Of a stretch of DNA of 64,000 nt, positions 36,114 to 48,535 are shown piece by piece. The notes beneath the pieces are model-generated. The model saw only the letters and a program-made list of their open reading frames with translations, did no database searches and was not told where the DNA came from. The stretch comes from Riptortus pedestris. Its lineage: Eukaryota; Arthropoda; Insecta; Hemiptera; Alydidae. Within the stretch, counting starts at the first letter, position 1, and the number at the start of each line of letters is the position of its first letter. A program made the position numbers and the translations under genes. The stretch lies in the NCBI GenBank assembly GCA_019009955.1, contig CM032230.1:2587501-2651500 (forward strand). Reading direction: 5' to 3'.

Positions 36114-37262
36114 CATAATCATTGAAAGTATTCTGTCCTCCAAACTATGTTTGATTTAACTTCCTTTCCCTTGATACGGTCAAAGACCAACAGTGACTGA
36201 AAACAGAACGGAAAATGTAATATAGCGAATATTTATTTCAGGCTTCTTTATAAATCCCCCCCTCCTCACGTTAGAACCTAAAAAATTAATATAGCTTATA
36301 ATCGTTTAAGAATTAATGCTAATTCACATGCCGAGTTTTGTTAAGTTCCATTCAATTGTTAGAGCCCAATAAAACTTTCGGCTCCCGCTTTGTTTTTTAG
36401 TGCATATCTCGTTTATACTTTGTAATATTACAAAAGTGAATATAACAAACGTTACTTTCAATAACAAAATAAACAGCTTTTGTTATGTGCATAATTGCCG
36501 AAAAACCAATAGGAAACGAAGTATCACTATTTTTAATTTCAGGCCTCCATTACAACCCCCACTCCTGCTTGTCCCTAGAAATAATGGTACAGCTTATTAT
36601 CATGGAGGAGTTAGTGTTAATTCACACACGGAAGTTTGTTTAGTTCGGTTGAGTCTTTGGTACCAAATAAAATTGTTCATTCCCGTTAAAGTTTTTTAGC
36701 GTATAAATCATTTATACTTCCGTATTCGGCAAAAGTGCATATAACAAAAGTTACTTTAAATAACAAAATAAACAACTTTTGTTATGTTCATATTTGCAAA
36801 AAAAACAATAGGAAACGAAATATCGCTATTTTTAATTTCTGGCATCCCTCATAACCCCCACTCCTGTTGGTATGACTTGTTATAATTAAAGTGTTAGTGA
36901 TAATACATATACCGAGTTTTATTTATTTCGGTTGGATCTTTTGTCCCAAATAAAATTGTTCACTTCCGCTATAGGTTTTAGCGTATATCTCGTTTATAAT
37001 TCGGTATACGAAAAACGTGTATATAACAACAGTTACTCTAAATAAAAATATAAACAACTTTTGTTATGTTCATATTTGCCGAAAAAATAATATGAAACGA
37101 AATATCGATATTTTTAATTTCTGGCTTCCCTTATAACCCCCACTCCTGTTCGTCTCAGAGAATTTTAATATAGCCTAAAGTCTAAGTTGGGTTAGTAGTA
37201 ATATACATACCAAGTTTCATAAAATTCGGTTCAGCCGTTTATGCGTGAAAACGTAACAAACA
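35881..37262 (+). mobile_element. RTE-tail-like non-autonomous repeat with 4 internal units
   Basis: It starts CTAGCTAAGGTACCCGGC and includes the hairpin CCCGG-CTTCG-CCCGGG at 35891-35908. It ends in AAGTTTCATAAAATTCGGTT, CAGCCGTTTATGCGTGAAAA and AACA-rich sequence, the kind of tail found on many arthropod RTE-like retroelements. Inside, a unit of about 300 bp is repeated four times, marked by ATTTCAGGCTTC, AATTTCAGGCCTCC, AATTTCTGGCATCC and AATTTCTGGCTTCC at about 36230, 36535, 36834 and 37118. Spacings shrink from 305 to 284 bp. A second copy lies at 61712-62822. Confidence 0.6.
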
Positions 37263-37383
37263 AAAAAACAAATAAACAAACACCAAAGAAACAAAATGCA
37301 GTTATGGTGTCTATGACATGTGAAACGAAAAGTTATCGTGAAATTTCGGGGAAAAAATCAATGTACAGACAGAGGTTACAATG

Positions 37384-37384
<1 letters not shown>

Positions 37385-37441
<57 letters not shown>
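37385..37441. repeat. (TA)n microsatellite inside family 1
   Basis: About 28 TA units followed by a (TG)n run, at the usual internal position of the family. Confidence 0.95.
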
Positions 37442-37446
<5 letters not shown>

Positions 37447-38014
37447 GATATGTGTGTGTGTGTGTGTGTGTGTGTGTCTGTTAACTCTCCAGTGGTCGCC
37501 AATTTTGCTTGATCGTTATCAAACTCGAATGTAAACGTTTTATGTAAAAATAAAGGTCAAGTTCGTTAATGGCTGAAATCGGACCAGTGGGAGGGGAGGG
37601 TTTAGAGAAGAGGATTGTTGATAATCCAAAATATCTCTGTTACCATACGTCAGATCAAAAATTTGTATAGAATCAATCGTATTGCAAATTTACTATAAAT
37701 ATTTTTATATACATTTATTCTCAATCTTTAATATTAAACGAGATGTTTGCAGTTTTTTAAGTGTGAGTGGATAACGGACGAGATGAGATCGGCTAACTTC
37801 GGTTATAGTAGTGAGTTTCCGCCTAGTTCAACCGTTTCCGAAAATGTTCGGCTCCCTTGAAATTTCTCAATTGTAAAGTTTCACGTGGGAAACCTGCTTA
37901 GTTTACGCATCTCCTGCGTGACGGGCTTTTTTCATTTTAGCTGGGATTCAAATTATATGGTTGTATTTATTTGTGGAATGTCCGAGATGAAATAATTCAT
38001 AGCCATTATTACAT

Positions 38015-38576
38015 GGGGCTTCCCTTAAGGGAAATCAGCTATTGAGGTCGTACTCATGACGCAATTTTCGAAACTTTTCTTCAAATGTCCATCGATCCTA
38101 CCCAGGAGATGACGAAAATGAGGTCCACTAGAGAGAGAGAAACGCTCTAGCGGTCGCAATTTTTGTTTGATCGTTACCAAACTCGATATTTAAACGTTTT
38201 ATGCAAAAAGACAGATCAAGTTTGTTAATGGCTGAAATCGGACCAGTGGGAGGGGGGGGGGGTTAGAGGGGGGATTTTCGAAAATTCGAAAAATCTCCGT
38301 TACCATACGTCGGATCAAAAAATTGTATAGAACCAATCTTATTTTAAATTAAATGTACTATAAATATTGTTCTATACATTTATTCTCTATCTTGAATATT
38401 AACCGAGATATTTGCATTTTTATTAAATTTGGGCCGATAACGAATGACAGTTTCCCGCCAAAAGCTAGTTCGGCCCTTTGCCGTAACAGTTCGGCTCTCG
38501 TATGGAGATTTCTCTATTGTATAACTTCACGTGGGAAATCTGCTTAGTTTACGCAGCCCCTGCGTGACGGACTTTT
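38015..38576 (+). mobile_element. Family 1 repeat, full-length short-form copy
   Basis: From TCCCTTAAGGGAAATCAGCT at 38021 to TGCGTGACGGACTTTTTTTT at 38576. The (TA)n tract is replaced by a short (GA)n at about 38132-38142, so the microsatellite is variable in type. The core body, poly-G run, GGATCAAAAAATTGTATAG segment and 3' hairpin are all present. One of the best copies for a consensus. Confidence 0.88.
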
Positions 38577-41049
38577 TTTTTAGTAGAGGTTTGTCGTGAC
38601 GTTCTATCTGTTTGTCATTTAGACAACTCCCAACGGCTGAAAACGTCAAATGAGGACTTATCCGAAGATGAGGAGATTATAGTAGCATCCATCAATTGAT
38701 GGGTGAAGGGTAGATGGCATCAATAACAGGAAGAAGGAGGCTCTGGATCAGCTCCTGCTACAATCTGCCAACTAGTACTGCAACAGATATTCCCCTCAGC
38801 AGCAATGTCGCCAGGACAGGCAAATATTAACGCAATTACCCCCTTGTCAATTCTCAGGAAGGGTCTCTATGTAAGAAGGGGGCCACCACTTTATGCTCGA
38901 AATATGTAATTCATTTTATTAAGTTTGTTATTTTAGTACACATAAATTAATGTTTTAATGTAGCAATGAATTATCATTGGGTTTTCTATAAAAATTAATG
39001 TTATTTTTAGTTGAAAGTGAATGATCCCTAAAAAGATGGTAGTTAAGCCATGAAACATGTAGGGTAGTTGTGAATAAAGTTTGTGGCGAAAGAAAGGGAT
39101 TGGTTTATTGGAATTGGTTATTGGTGAATCTTGACATTAAAGAATGGAGAAGATTTCATTTATTAAGTGATAGACGCTACTATTTTCTCAAAACCACAGG
39201 ATGCGGAGAGCTCTATTCTCTGTTGTCACATTGTTTAGACATGGTCTGAACAGGCTGCGTGTGCCGGTGCTTGAGGCGACTGCTGTGTTGATCCAGATCA
39301 ACCCCTTCCATGAGAGAAAGCAAACACTCGGCGCAGAGAAGCAGATGTAGCCGCTAATTCATTCTGCCGCACATACTCAGCATTTTTTCAGCAGAATGGC
39401 CGGAGCGGGCAGATGATTCTAACGCCGCTAATAATAGGGCAATGAATGAGACAGCCAGAATGATTATGATAATAAGCTGCGTTCATTGCATTCCTCGCGG
39501 TTCGATTCATAGCCTCCTCACCCCATCGCCTTCCTCTCGAAACAATTTGCTCCCTGCGTGTCATACAACAATGACAATGCTCCGCAGTTGGCAACACCCA
39601 GTATTTCTTCCAGAACGATTTAGGAGAGTGCCGACAGCTAGTATCTCTGATAACAGTCCGTCCAACAGCAACTTGTGCAAGTATTATTGGAATGGTTAGA
39701 GATGAACGCTGCAGCTCAGCTCCTCCCAATTGTCTTTCTTTTGATTGTCTTTTGCCCCGAGTGGGGCATATCTCGGCCGGTGCCAGGGTTATCAATACTT
39801 AAAAAATGTTCCCGATATTACATTCTGCTTCTTGTCTCCACTATATAAGAGTGACAGCTCGGGAGGAACGTGGCCACTGGAAGAAGGCTCTGGAGATGTG
39901 TCCCACTATACAAATTCAATAAAAAATATTGTCTTCAAAGGCCCTTAATTGTAAGATACATGCATAAACGTTCTGTCAGGACGTCATCTGTTAGGATTGC
40001 ACGTCCGTAACTCGAAAATGTTGGTTTTATCCATACCACTCACACATCTAACCGCCACATTGAGAACCAACGAAAATAATCGTTAACAACTGAAATAGGT
40101 TAAGGAATAGGGGGGTATGAGCCTTAGTTATTATGAGTCCGATCGAAAATGTTGCAGTATCAATCTCGTTAAACTACTGATGTTCTACAAATGTTGTTCC
40201 ATACATTTATACGTAACTCAAAAAATGAACAAATTATTCGTTCTTTCTTCTCTTCAGGATTCAGTAAACTCCAACTTCACACCAGCTCTTAGTGCATTTG
40301 CTTAGTTTCTTTATGTGTGACGTATTTTATATATTCGCCCGTTTCCTCAGGAAATAATTGAGTAGCGACTCGATAAGAACTAGAGGTCTTAAGTATACGG
40401 TCCAATATTGCTGAGAAAACATCGAGTTGACCACTTGACCCTCCTACCTGCGAAAGAGTAATGCCAGTAGAGAAAAAGACTGTCATTATCAAATAGCAAT
40501 TAAATCAATTATTGAGAGGGACAAAATTAGCTTTTTATATAAATGTAATGAAACCACTTTTTTTTCCACCATATTCTCTGATACATGTGGCATATTTTAT
40601 CTTGATACCCAGCTCACAAGCAGGTACACTCAACCTTTTGAGGGCAATGGGGAAAAAAATTAATATTTGAACAGATTGAATAAATGGGCGGGTGATAAGA
40701 TAGAGAGATGTAACCTGAAGCTGGAGTAATCTGAATATGAAGAGAGAGAGGGAGAGGAGAGGGGTAGATGGAGATGCCCCTCCCCTCATAACCGTAAATT
40801 GTAGAATGGAAAAATGGGGGTACTAAAATCCCTTTTGCCCATTTCCCACGAGCCAATCCCCTCTATGCCCACATCCAGGGATATCCTCCCCTCCCTAGTT
40901 AGCTATCGACCTTCCCTTCCCATAAATATGGATATTACTCTCCACCCTTACTCTCTATAAACAATTATTAGCTTAATTATATTTCCATAAGTGATTTAGG
41001 CTTGACTAAGCTAGTTTACTACAAAACTCCTGTAAACTATCTCAAAGCA
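38577..41049. other. Unassigned interval
   Basis: Sequence at 38945-39090 matches the retroelement-tail-like segment at 25560-25675 (AAACATGTAG, GAATAAA). A GC-richer block at 39190-39800 contains opposing frames of 135 and 85 codons that match nothing I recognise. The longer minus frame is Arg/Ser-rich and has no visible domain. 40735-40900 is purine/pyrimidine-skewed. Confidence 0.3.
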
Positions 41050-41544
41050 ATAGTCCGTGCTGAGTAAACTAAGCAGATTTCCCGGTTACTGATATGACAC
41101 AAAAATTATCTCATATTGGCTATTTCTATGAAAAACATCTGATGAGAAAATTAGGAATTTACTGAACGCTGAAAAGAAGTTTACCCACTCTCATGATAGC
41201 GGAGACATTTAAACCCCTCTCCTCCTAACTGCTCCGATTTTGAAAATTAACGAACTTGGACTATTGTTTTCATAAAATGTTTATTATCAAGTTTGCAACG
41301 ATCAAACAAAGATTTTTGAAGTCACTCCAAGAGTACAGCCTCAATAGCAGATAGGGCTCTCTTAAATGTCCAAATATACCTCTCTGTTACGGCTCTTGCG
41401 GCTGCAATTTTTGTTTGATGGTTGCCAAACTAGATATATAACTATTTTATGTAAAACTAAATATTAAGTTCGTTAATGGCTGAATGTGAACAGGGAGCAT
41501 AGGGTTAGGGGGCGGAGTTGCGTTTTCAAAATATATATACATAT
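41050..41544. mobile_element. Two degraded family 1 pieces in opposite orientation
   Basis: 41050-41380 is a minus-oriented remnant (GTAAACTAAGCAGATTTCCC at its start, AGTTTGCAACGATCAAACAA near 41290). From about 41395 a plus-oriented piece begins (GCGGCTGCAATTTTTGTTTG, ATGGTTGCCAAACTAG) and ends at the LTR-like sequence. Confidence 0.6.
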
Positions 41545-42092
41545 TGTTACGTTTTTTTTTTATTACCTAAACCAGTAATAAAAGTTTATAATAAGAGTTC
41601 TTTTGGATTGCAAAATTAAATACTCGCAAGTTTCACAGTTTTTATCACTGCACGATTTATTTCACAATGCACAATAGACTTGGTAATTATTCTTAATTAC
41701 TACTTACAGTATACACTGATAGCGTCACTGTTCTTCAGATTATACAGTCCAATAATTCACTCACGGTCACTGAAATTCACAATAAGACGGCACTGCACTG
41801 TCTCAAACACGGCAGTGCACTGTCTCAAACACGGCACTAAACTGTTACTTACAGTCACGGCACAACACTGTTCTTCTTATAAAAACACTTTACCGCACTG
41901 CACTAAGTCGCACTGTAGCACTGATGTGAACATCAAGACGGGTGAGGATAAAATTGACTAGATCGCGGCTCGCTATTCTTATATAGGTTGTCGGCATACA
42001 TCAAAGGGGAATTGTCTGGTTCCTTCGACGCTAGGCTGGACGAGTCTATAAGGGGCTAGAACTTTCTGTCGGTTTCTTTGATTTACGTCACA
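41545..42092 (-). mobile_element. Possible solo LTR
   Basis: The 548-bp segment begins TGTTACGT and ends ACGTCACA, which are inverted repeats of each other with one mismatch and give the TG...CA ends of an LTR. On the minus strand it has a TATATAAG box (41978-41985), an initiator-like region about 25 nt further, short GCAC-rich minisatellite repeats at 41785-41890 (CACTGCACTGTCTCAAAC), and AATAAA-like signals near the 3' end. I could not see a target-site duplication and no gag/pol lies beside it. Confidence 0.35.
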
Positions 42093-42109
42093 CTTTCCAA
42101 ATACGCATC

Positions 42110-42116
42110 TCTCTCC

Positions 42117-42171
<55 letters not shown>

Positions 42172-42249
42172 TCCCTCTCCCTCTCCCTCTCCCTCTCCCT
42201 CTCCCTCTCCCTCCCTCCCTCCCTCCCTCTCTCTCTCTCTCTCTCTCTC
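42110..42249 (+). repeat. CT-rich compound microsatellite
   Basis: A (CT)n tract flows into (CCCTCT)n, then (CCCT)n, then (CT)n again. It creates long Ser/Leu (plus) and Arg/Glu (minus) frames that are not genes. Strong strand asymmetry could allow triplex (H-DNA) formation. Confidence 0.95.
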
Positions 42250-42438
42250 ACATCAAGGAACTGTATAATATCAAAAAATTCATTCTAAACACGGAATATT
42301 CTTTAATCCCTTTTATCTTAATCACTCATTAACGAGAATAAATGAAGATATCGACGAACAAACAGAGTTTTTATTGCATGTTAATCAAAGAAATGAACAA
42401 TATTAAATTTCCTTATATGAAAACGGTAAAACTATAAA

Positions 42439-42509
42439 TGCATCGGCCGGGAATCGAACCCGGGCCGCCCGCGTGGCAGGCGAGCATTCTACCACTGAAC
42501 CACCGATGC
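42439..42509 (-). tRNA. tRNA-Gly-GCC: tRNA-Gly(GCC), copy 4
   Basis: Minus-strand copy identical to copies 2, 3 and 5-7, with anticodon GCC, intact boxes A and B, and a TTTT terminator about 11 nt downstream. The upstream flank CTTTCTCCAACTA is present. Homology with copy 5 extends about 200 bp further upstream. Confidence 0.98.
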
Positions 42510-42730
42510 TAGTTGGAGAAAGGTGAAAGTCCTTTCGCCCTGAGTAAACCCCCAACACGAAAAGAGCTTTTGAAATTATTTATTTATTTATGAAATCTAC
42601 CCGATCCCTATAGTCTCACGTATGCTAATGTTCTTAATATAGATTTTGGCTAGCGACGGTTATGAACGCTTGTACCAGAACCATGCTCGATTCAAATTTT
42701 ATTTTTTAATGTCAGAGGCTGGAAGAAAAC
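42510..42730 (-). repeat. Duplicated tRNA upstream flank (paralogue of 48607-48785)
   Basis: This flank shares GGAGAAAGG, AACCCCCAAC, TCTACCCGATCC, CACGTATGCTAATGTTCTT, ACCATG-TTCAA and TCAGAGG segments, in order, with the flank of tRNA copy 5. The two tRNA loci therefore arose from a segmental duplication that included at least 200 bp upstream. Confidence 0.8.
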
Positions 42731-42785
42731 TATTCACGTAAGAATTAACAAAAAAGAATAAAAGTATTATTTATATATTACGGCT

Positions 42786-43238
42786 GAATTGTAAAAAAAC
42801 AGGCCAGCCAACCTTGTATCGCTGAATAGATAAATAGATCGAAAAGGCAAACAGTTGATGAAATATATCTGAACATAACATATTAATTTTATATAAAACA
42901 ATTTACTAAAGCTAGTTCGGTAATTTGAAATAAATCAAAATCAGTTAAGTAATCAAAGAATTTTAGTAATCCAAGAACGAAAGAAGCCCCCCCCCTCACA
43001 ACAGATGTTTTGCGTATATGTCACAAAATAAAAGTTCAATGAAAACAATATTTGGTATTTAACCTTGTAATGAAGTGGTTCATGGTATATCAGCTTATTA
43101 TTAATATAACACTAGTAGGAGTAGGGGTTTACTAAAAGCGGAAAACTATAAAATCCAAATATCTCAGTTAATATTCATTATACGGAAAATATGATTAGCT
43201 GAATAGCTGATTTCCCTTGAGGGAAATCTGCTAAAATT
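42786..43238 (-). mobile_element. Family 1 repeat, long-subfamily copy
   Basis: It shares AACAGGCCAGCCAACCTTGT, the ACATATTAATTTTAT segment and AAAACAATATTTGGTATT with the copy at 28384. It ends at 43209-43236 with the near-palindrome AGCTGATTTCCC/GGGAAATCTGCT. The body between the subfamily segment and the palindrome is deleted. Confidence 0.7.
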
Positions 43239-43303
43239 ATTCTGTTCATATTTCTCTATCTCGATTATTAACCGAGAAATGTACTCCTTCTCTCTTACAT
43301 AAT

Positions 43304-43311
43304 GATACACA

Positions 43312-43379
<68 letters not shown>
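43304..43379. repeat. (AC)n microsatellite
   Basis: About 38 AC units with a single interruption near the start. Confidence 0.95.
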
Positions 43380-43382
<3 letters not shown>

Positions 43383-44668
43383 GTATATAGGAAGTTGGGA
43401 AATCCGTCCAATGATTATCATTAATGTCGCAGGAATCGAATTTCTACAGCTATTTTGAGGAACTTTCTCCAGGGGATAAAGAGCGAAATCATTATTCGGT
43501 AGAAAGGGAAAATATTAAAATCTGCTGAGATAAGTTGGAGAATGTAGAATCAACTTTCTACTCAGGCTTAATGAAAACGAGGCGAGAGTCTGAATGGTGT
43601 TCCCGCCAAATCCATTGCCGCCAAAACCATTTCCCGGGCTTTAATCCGAATAGATAATCCCCTGAAATCCCGCCCCCCCCCCATTCCACCCCCTCAACTA
43701 CCTTGAGGATTTCCTTGATGAGGGGAAAACATGCTATAACCTTCTCAATTATTAATATACCACCTTTCTATTTCCATCTCTGGGAAAGAGATTTCACTCC
43801 GCCTCTACTTCTACAGAATCCAATTCATATTTAATAGCGCAAATCTTGAAGGAATTTCATCTCTCAGAGGAATATAACGCAGAGCTCTGTGTAAAGGGCC
43901 TCTTAATAATTAATATAGTAGAGCAATGTTTATCATTAAGAACAATTTAAACGCCGAAAGCATATTAGTAATTCATTTAAAAGTTTTGATTAAAAAATTA
44001 ATTTTGCAACATTCTCCTTGGAGCTTGAACGTGGAATTAATGTTGTTTTATATTTTGAAAACTCATGAAAGCTGTAAGAGCTATTTGTCTTTAAGGACAA
44101 TGACTAGTTTCCGTCAACAGTGAGCCGGAGCGTTATGGAATTCTAAAACTTGTAGAGCTCAATGGAACAATGCACGCTAATTTTATTCAAAGCAAACATA
44201 TTCTGTTACTCAAAAAACATGTTGTTAAATAAACTCCTTTTACACTGACTGACACACACACTCACACACTCTTATGAAAGGCACTTCCTTATTTAATTTA
44301 CACGCTAGTTAGCAATGCCAAGCATTGTTGAGGTCTTCATCCCAAACTTGAAAGATGTAGGTGTCGTTTTATGTGAGGAAAACACGACTTTATTATCTCA
44401 TCTCCTGATATTCTACATCCTGATATTCCTAATAAACATTCCAAACTACAACATGAGCACAGCAGCATCGACAGAATAATGAAAAATATCCAAAAGACAC
44501 ACATTTGCAATGCTGGCTAAATATTAAAATGGCACTGGTTTCCTGCTCATTACTCCCCTGGAGAAACTAAGGGAATTTTTAATTTTACTATGATTGTAGA
44601 TAATTTATCATTTTTTCTAAGGGGTGACTTGCCAAATTATATTATTTTCTATTGAATTATATTTATTG
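43380..44668. other. Unassigned interval
   Basis: A pyrimidine-rich, GC-richer patch at 43590-43700 ends in a poly-C run. The rest is AT-rich with short unrecognised frames. Confidence 0.3.
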
Positions 44669-44800
44669 TGAGTTGAAGCATTGGCTTTAATCTCACCTGG
44701 TAAACCTAGAGTGACGACTTCCATTCCCGCCTGGCCAATAGAAATTTACTTAGTGACGAACTCAATTAACAAAATCCGCCTATTGATCATTTATTGATTA
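44669..44800 (+). mobile_element. SINE fragment
   Basis: Plus-oriented piece with the head end GAGTTGAAGCATTGGC, CTCACCTGGTAAACCTAGAG, the T-arm region (CCCGCCTGGCC) and AATTTACTTAGTGACGAA. The 3' body and tail are replaced by unrelated sequence. Confidence 0.6.
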
Positions 44801-45224
44801 ATGCTTTAAAATGAAAGATACAAAAAGCGATAGAGAACACATAGGCTGTAGGAGGGGAGAGAGAGGGCGATATGTGGCGTTGTTTGCTTGCGTATATTAA
44901 TATAAACAAGAGAGGAGGCGCGTGTATACTGCTGTTGTTGTTTATACCACCACTCCTTCTCCAACAATATTTTTTAAGTAAACACTCCCGCTCTATTTGC
45001 TGGTTGTGCCTGCACGCGCGGATCAACCACCGACTCAACTCCAGGTTCGATCCAACTTGCTGATGTGGAACCAATTGTTCCTGTGCAAGGCAAATGGTTT
45101 GTGATCCAACAATTACTATCTACTAACTTCAAACTACTATTTCGATATTAAGACACCCGATGTTTGAAATTTTGGATACAATACGCCATATTTACAAATA
45201 TTCTTTTTTCTCTTCGTGACCTAT
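44801..45224. other. Unassigned interval
   Basis: Opposing frames at 44787-45074(-) and 44872-45063(+) occupy the same DNA. The plus frame begins with a hydrophobic stretch, but there is no conserved domain and I do not call it a gene. Confidence 0.3.
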
Positions 45225-46075
<851 letters not shown>

Positions 46076-47693
46076 ATATATGGACACATTTTCTTATGTT
46101 AACTTTAAACAAAAAAAATTATTGATTGAGAAATATTGTTTATTATGTATCATATAGAGTATTAGCTTGATGTAGTTGCTTATTCATTATATTGTTTGTG
46201 CGTTGCTTAGGCACTGATGATGTAGCTCTTGCTCTGAAAGCGATCTGATGGTGATAAATATATTGTCTGTGAAAGGAAGGGTTGCGTTTGTGTTTCTTCT
46301 TCATATCTACCTTCCACAGTCTAGCACATTTCTTTGGAACGAAATTGATATGTTTTTATAGCATTCTTTGACAATTTGTGTCTGAAAAAATAGCTTTTGT
46401 GTTTGCTTATTTTAAATAGGTATCCAACACGACACGGATAATAACCTGTTTTGTTATATTAAAAAAATCTAATATCCACATTCTAATAGAATATATATAT
46501 TGATCCTTGGCTTATCAACAATCATCACTATTATATAGCCAGGCGGCATCAAAGATTTCATTTGATGATTCACCAAATGAACTCCCAACTAAAGCTATTG
46601 AAGAGTCAGAAAAACGCCTTGACAAACATGGTTGATCTGAGCCACGTGGAATAAATCAAGATTCTAGGTGTCCTAAATTTCTTTCATCACGTGCAATGAT
46701 AACTGCATTTAAGTACGAAAATAACTTACTCAACATGGTGAAATTCTTTTTCAGAGAGAAAGCAGTTGGATGATTCTTACCTAAAACAGATAGGCGAACA
46801 TTACATATCAATGTAGAAAAAACAAAACAAAACAAGATAAAAGCTTACCTAATAATAATAATTTTAGAAGATTTCGATAAAACACACCTTGATTCTCACC
46901 AATAATGGTAACTTATTCCCAGCCACAGGAATAGACGTTTTGGCTAGTTTCTTGTGGTTTGACTGGCTGAGATATTTCAATTATTCCAATCCCGCCTATA
47001 GAAGCACGAGTGAAGACAATACCGCTCAAAATCAGAGTTGTGAATGAATTGCATAAACGGTTGGCATTAAAGTTTGAATTAAATTAAATATAAAAGGCCA
47101 GTATATAGATTTACCCCTCTTACATCTTCTAGCTAAATGTTTGTGTGCATATATTAAATTGACCTTTAACCGACATTATTTTCTGGATTCCTGTCTTCTG
47201 CATTTACGTTCCTTGAGGTTTAATTTCTAGTTAATATTTCAAATACTGTGTAGGCTTCTTCTTATCTATTAAAGGAAAAATTGTTTATAGATGGTATCAG
47301 ATTATTAGAGTGTCTAACAGCTAGGAAATCTGTTTAGTTTACGCTCAGAATGCTTGTTTAATTATCCCATATTCCTGCCGTTAACATTATGTAAGGTGAG
47401 ACATGGGTATGATCAGTTGCCTTAGTGCCTTTCACAAGGAGGGGTTGCTGGCTAAAAAGGGAATATTTTTCAATATTTGCCCCTTGCTAAGGGAAGCCGG
47501 TGGAGCTAAGCTGGTGGAAGGTAGAACCATCAAACTACCTGCAGCATATACCCGCTCTAGTTCTACCCTCCTGGCTCTCTCTGTGCGTGTGCGTGTGTGT
47601 GTGTGTAGGGTAAGGGATGGGGGTCTTATCCCAGAAAGACCCAAGGCTGGGGCTACAAGTCTCTCTCCCCTCCCCCTTCCTCAAATTCTACCT

Positions 47694-47696
<3 letters not shown>
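46076..47696. other. Unassigned interval
   Basis: A weak hammerhead-like motif occurs at about 46211-46240 (CACTGATGA, AGC-TCTT-GCT hairpin, GAAAG). A mutated family 1 3' end is visible at about 47318-47345 (GGAAATCTGTTTAGTTTACG). A 134-codon plus frame (47403-47807) is half CT microsatellite and is not credible. Confidence 0.35.

Positions 47697-47767
<71 letters not shown>
47697..47767 (+). repeat. (CT)n microsatellite
   Basis: About 35 uninterrupted CT units. Confidence 0.97.
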
Positions 47768-47768
<1 letters not shown>

Positions 47769-47915
47769 ACGAAAAAGAGTGGGGGTTTTAAAGGAGTTTT
47801 GAAGTGAAAAATCACTGTATTTCGTTTCCTGTTGGTTTTTCGGTAAACACGCACATTGCAAAAGTTGTTTACTCCTTTCTTAAAAGTAACTTTTATTTTA
47901 TACATTTTTTCGCAT
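47768..47915 (-). repeat. Single internal unit of the RTE-tail-like repeat
   Basis: On the minus strand this piece matches part of the ~300-bp unit at 36480-36560: AACAACTTTTGCAATGTGC, CCGAAAAACCAACAGGAAAC, GAAATAC and AACCCCCACTC. The same reading frame stays open in both places (YRKTNRKRN..I.F against CRKTNRKRS..I.F). The CT microsatellite bounds it on one side. Confidence 0.6.
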
Positions 47916-48324
47916 AACAATGCGTAATGCTATTAACCTGTATAGGATTACTGATATACTGAAAAGTGGGAAATGTCCATTTCTCCCTTAAATTTATTTA
48001 ATACTTATTTAATTAAATATTACTTGCACAAATCTTTTAGTATAGTGAAGATAATGTTATCAGATAAATAATGTGTTAATATAATTTAATTTATTGGAAA
48101 TGTTAATGAGTTGTCTTGAATGAGACAACCTATGACCGTACTAAGCGGCACTAATCATAGCGAGTTTTCTTTTAAAACTGTTTGAACTCTATAGTTGAGT
48201 CCACGCATTTAATAAATGTAGTAAAGATTTGAATTTTTTTTGTTCCCCCAGTTGTAGAACAGGGTAAAACAATCCATAAAATAGAATTTATTAACTTCCA
48301 ATTCATTCTTTCTTGGCTAATAGG

Positions 48325-48425
48325 GATTAGTTATATTCAGGTAACCACTTTTTTCCAACCCTACTGGGACACAGAATTTTATTTAGTAAGTTCATTGAAC
48401 CTACCACTCTAAGTGTGCCAAGTCT
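48325..48425 (-). mobile_element. SINE fragment, degraded
   Basis: It keeps GGTAACCACTTTTTTCC, AACCCTACTGGGACA, TTATTTAGTAAGTTCATTGA and CTACCACTCTAAG, matching the SINE body and T-arm side on the minus strand. The head is missing. Confidence 0.5.
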
Positions 48426-48535
48426 ATAAAAAAGTGAAAAGAAAATGCTGTAAAAAACTTTAGTAGCTTACACTTTCGTAGTATTAGTTTAATAAAAACC
48501 GTAAAAAAGAAAGAAAACGAAACCAAAAGTATAAT

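Larger units (their letters stand above)
35763..37930 (+). mobile_element. Family 1 repeat split by another repeat
   Basis: Left part 35763-35880 is the family's 5' segment up to ATGAGGTCCG and the start of the (TA)n tract. Right part from about 37385 resumes with (TA)n, (TG)n at 37449-37476, GTGGTCGCC, GATCGTTATCAAACTCG and the body, ending with GGGAAACCTGCTTAGTTTAC, a mutated hairpin and GACGGGCTTTT. The interruption falls exactly in the TA tract, where the element at 35881 is inserted. The two halves together make one near-complete copy. Confidence 0.75.

Noticed and set aside
39388..39795. 135-codon minus frame, one of the longest in the window
   Set aside because: No recognisable motif, a competing plus frame covers the same DNA, and there is no splice or promoter context. 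The GC-richer composition alone is not evidence of coding.
44872..45063. Small secreted peptide (hydrophobic N-terminus)
   Set aside because: A 63-codon frame opposed by a longer minus frame, without a cleavage-site, cysteine pattern or transcript evidence, is not enough.
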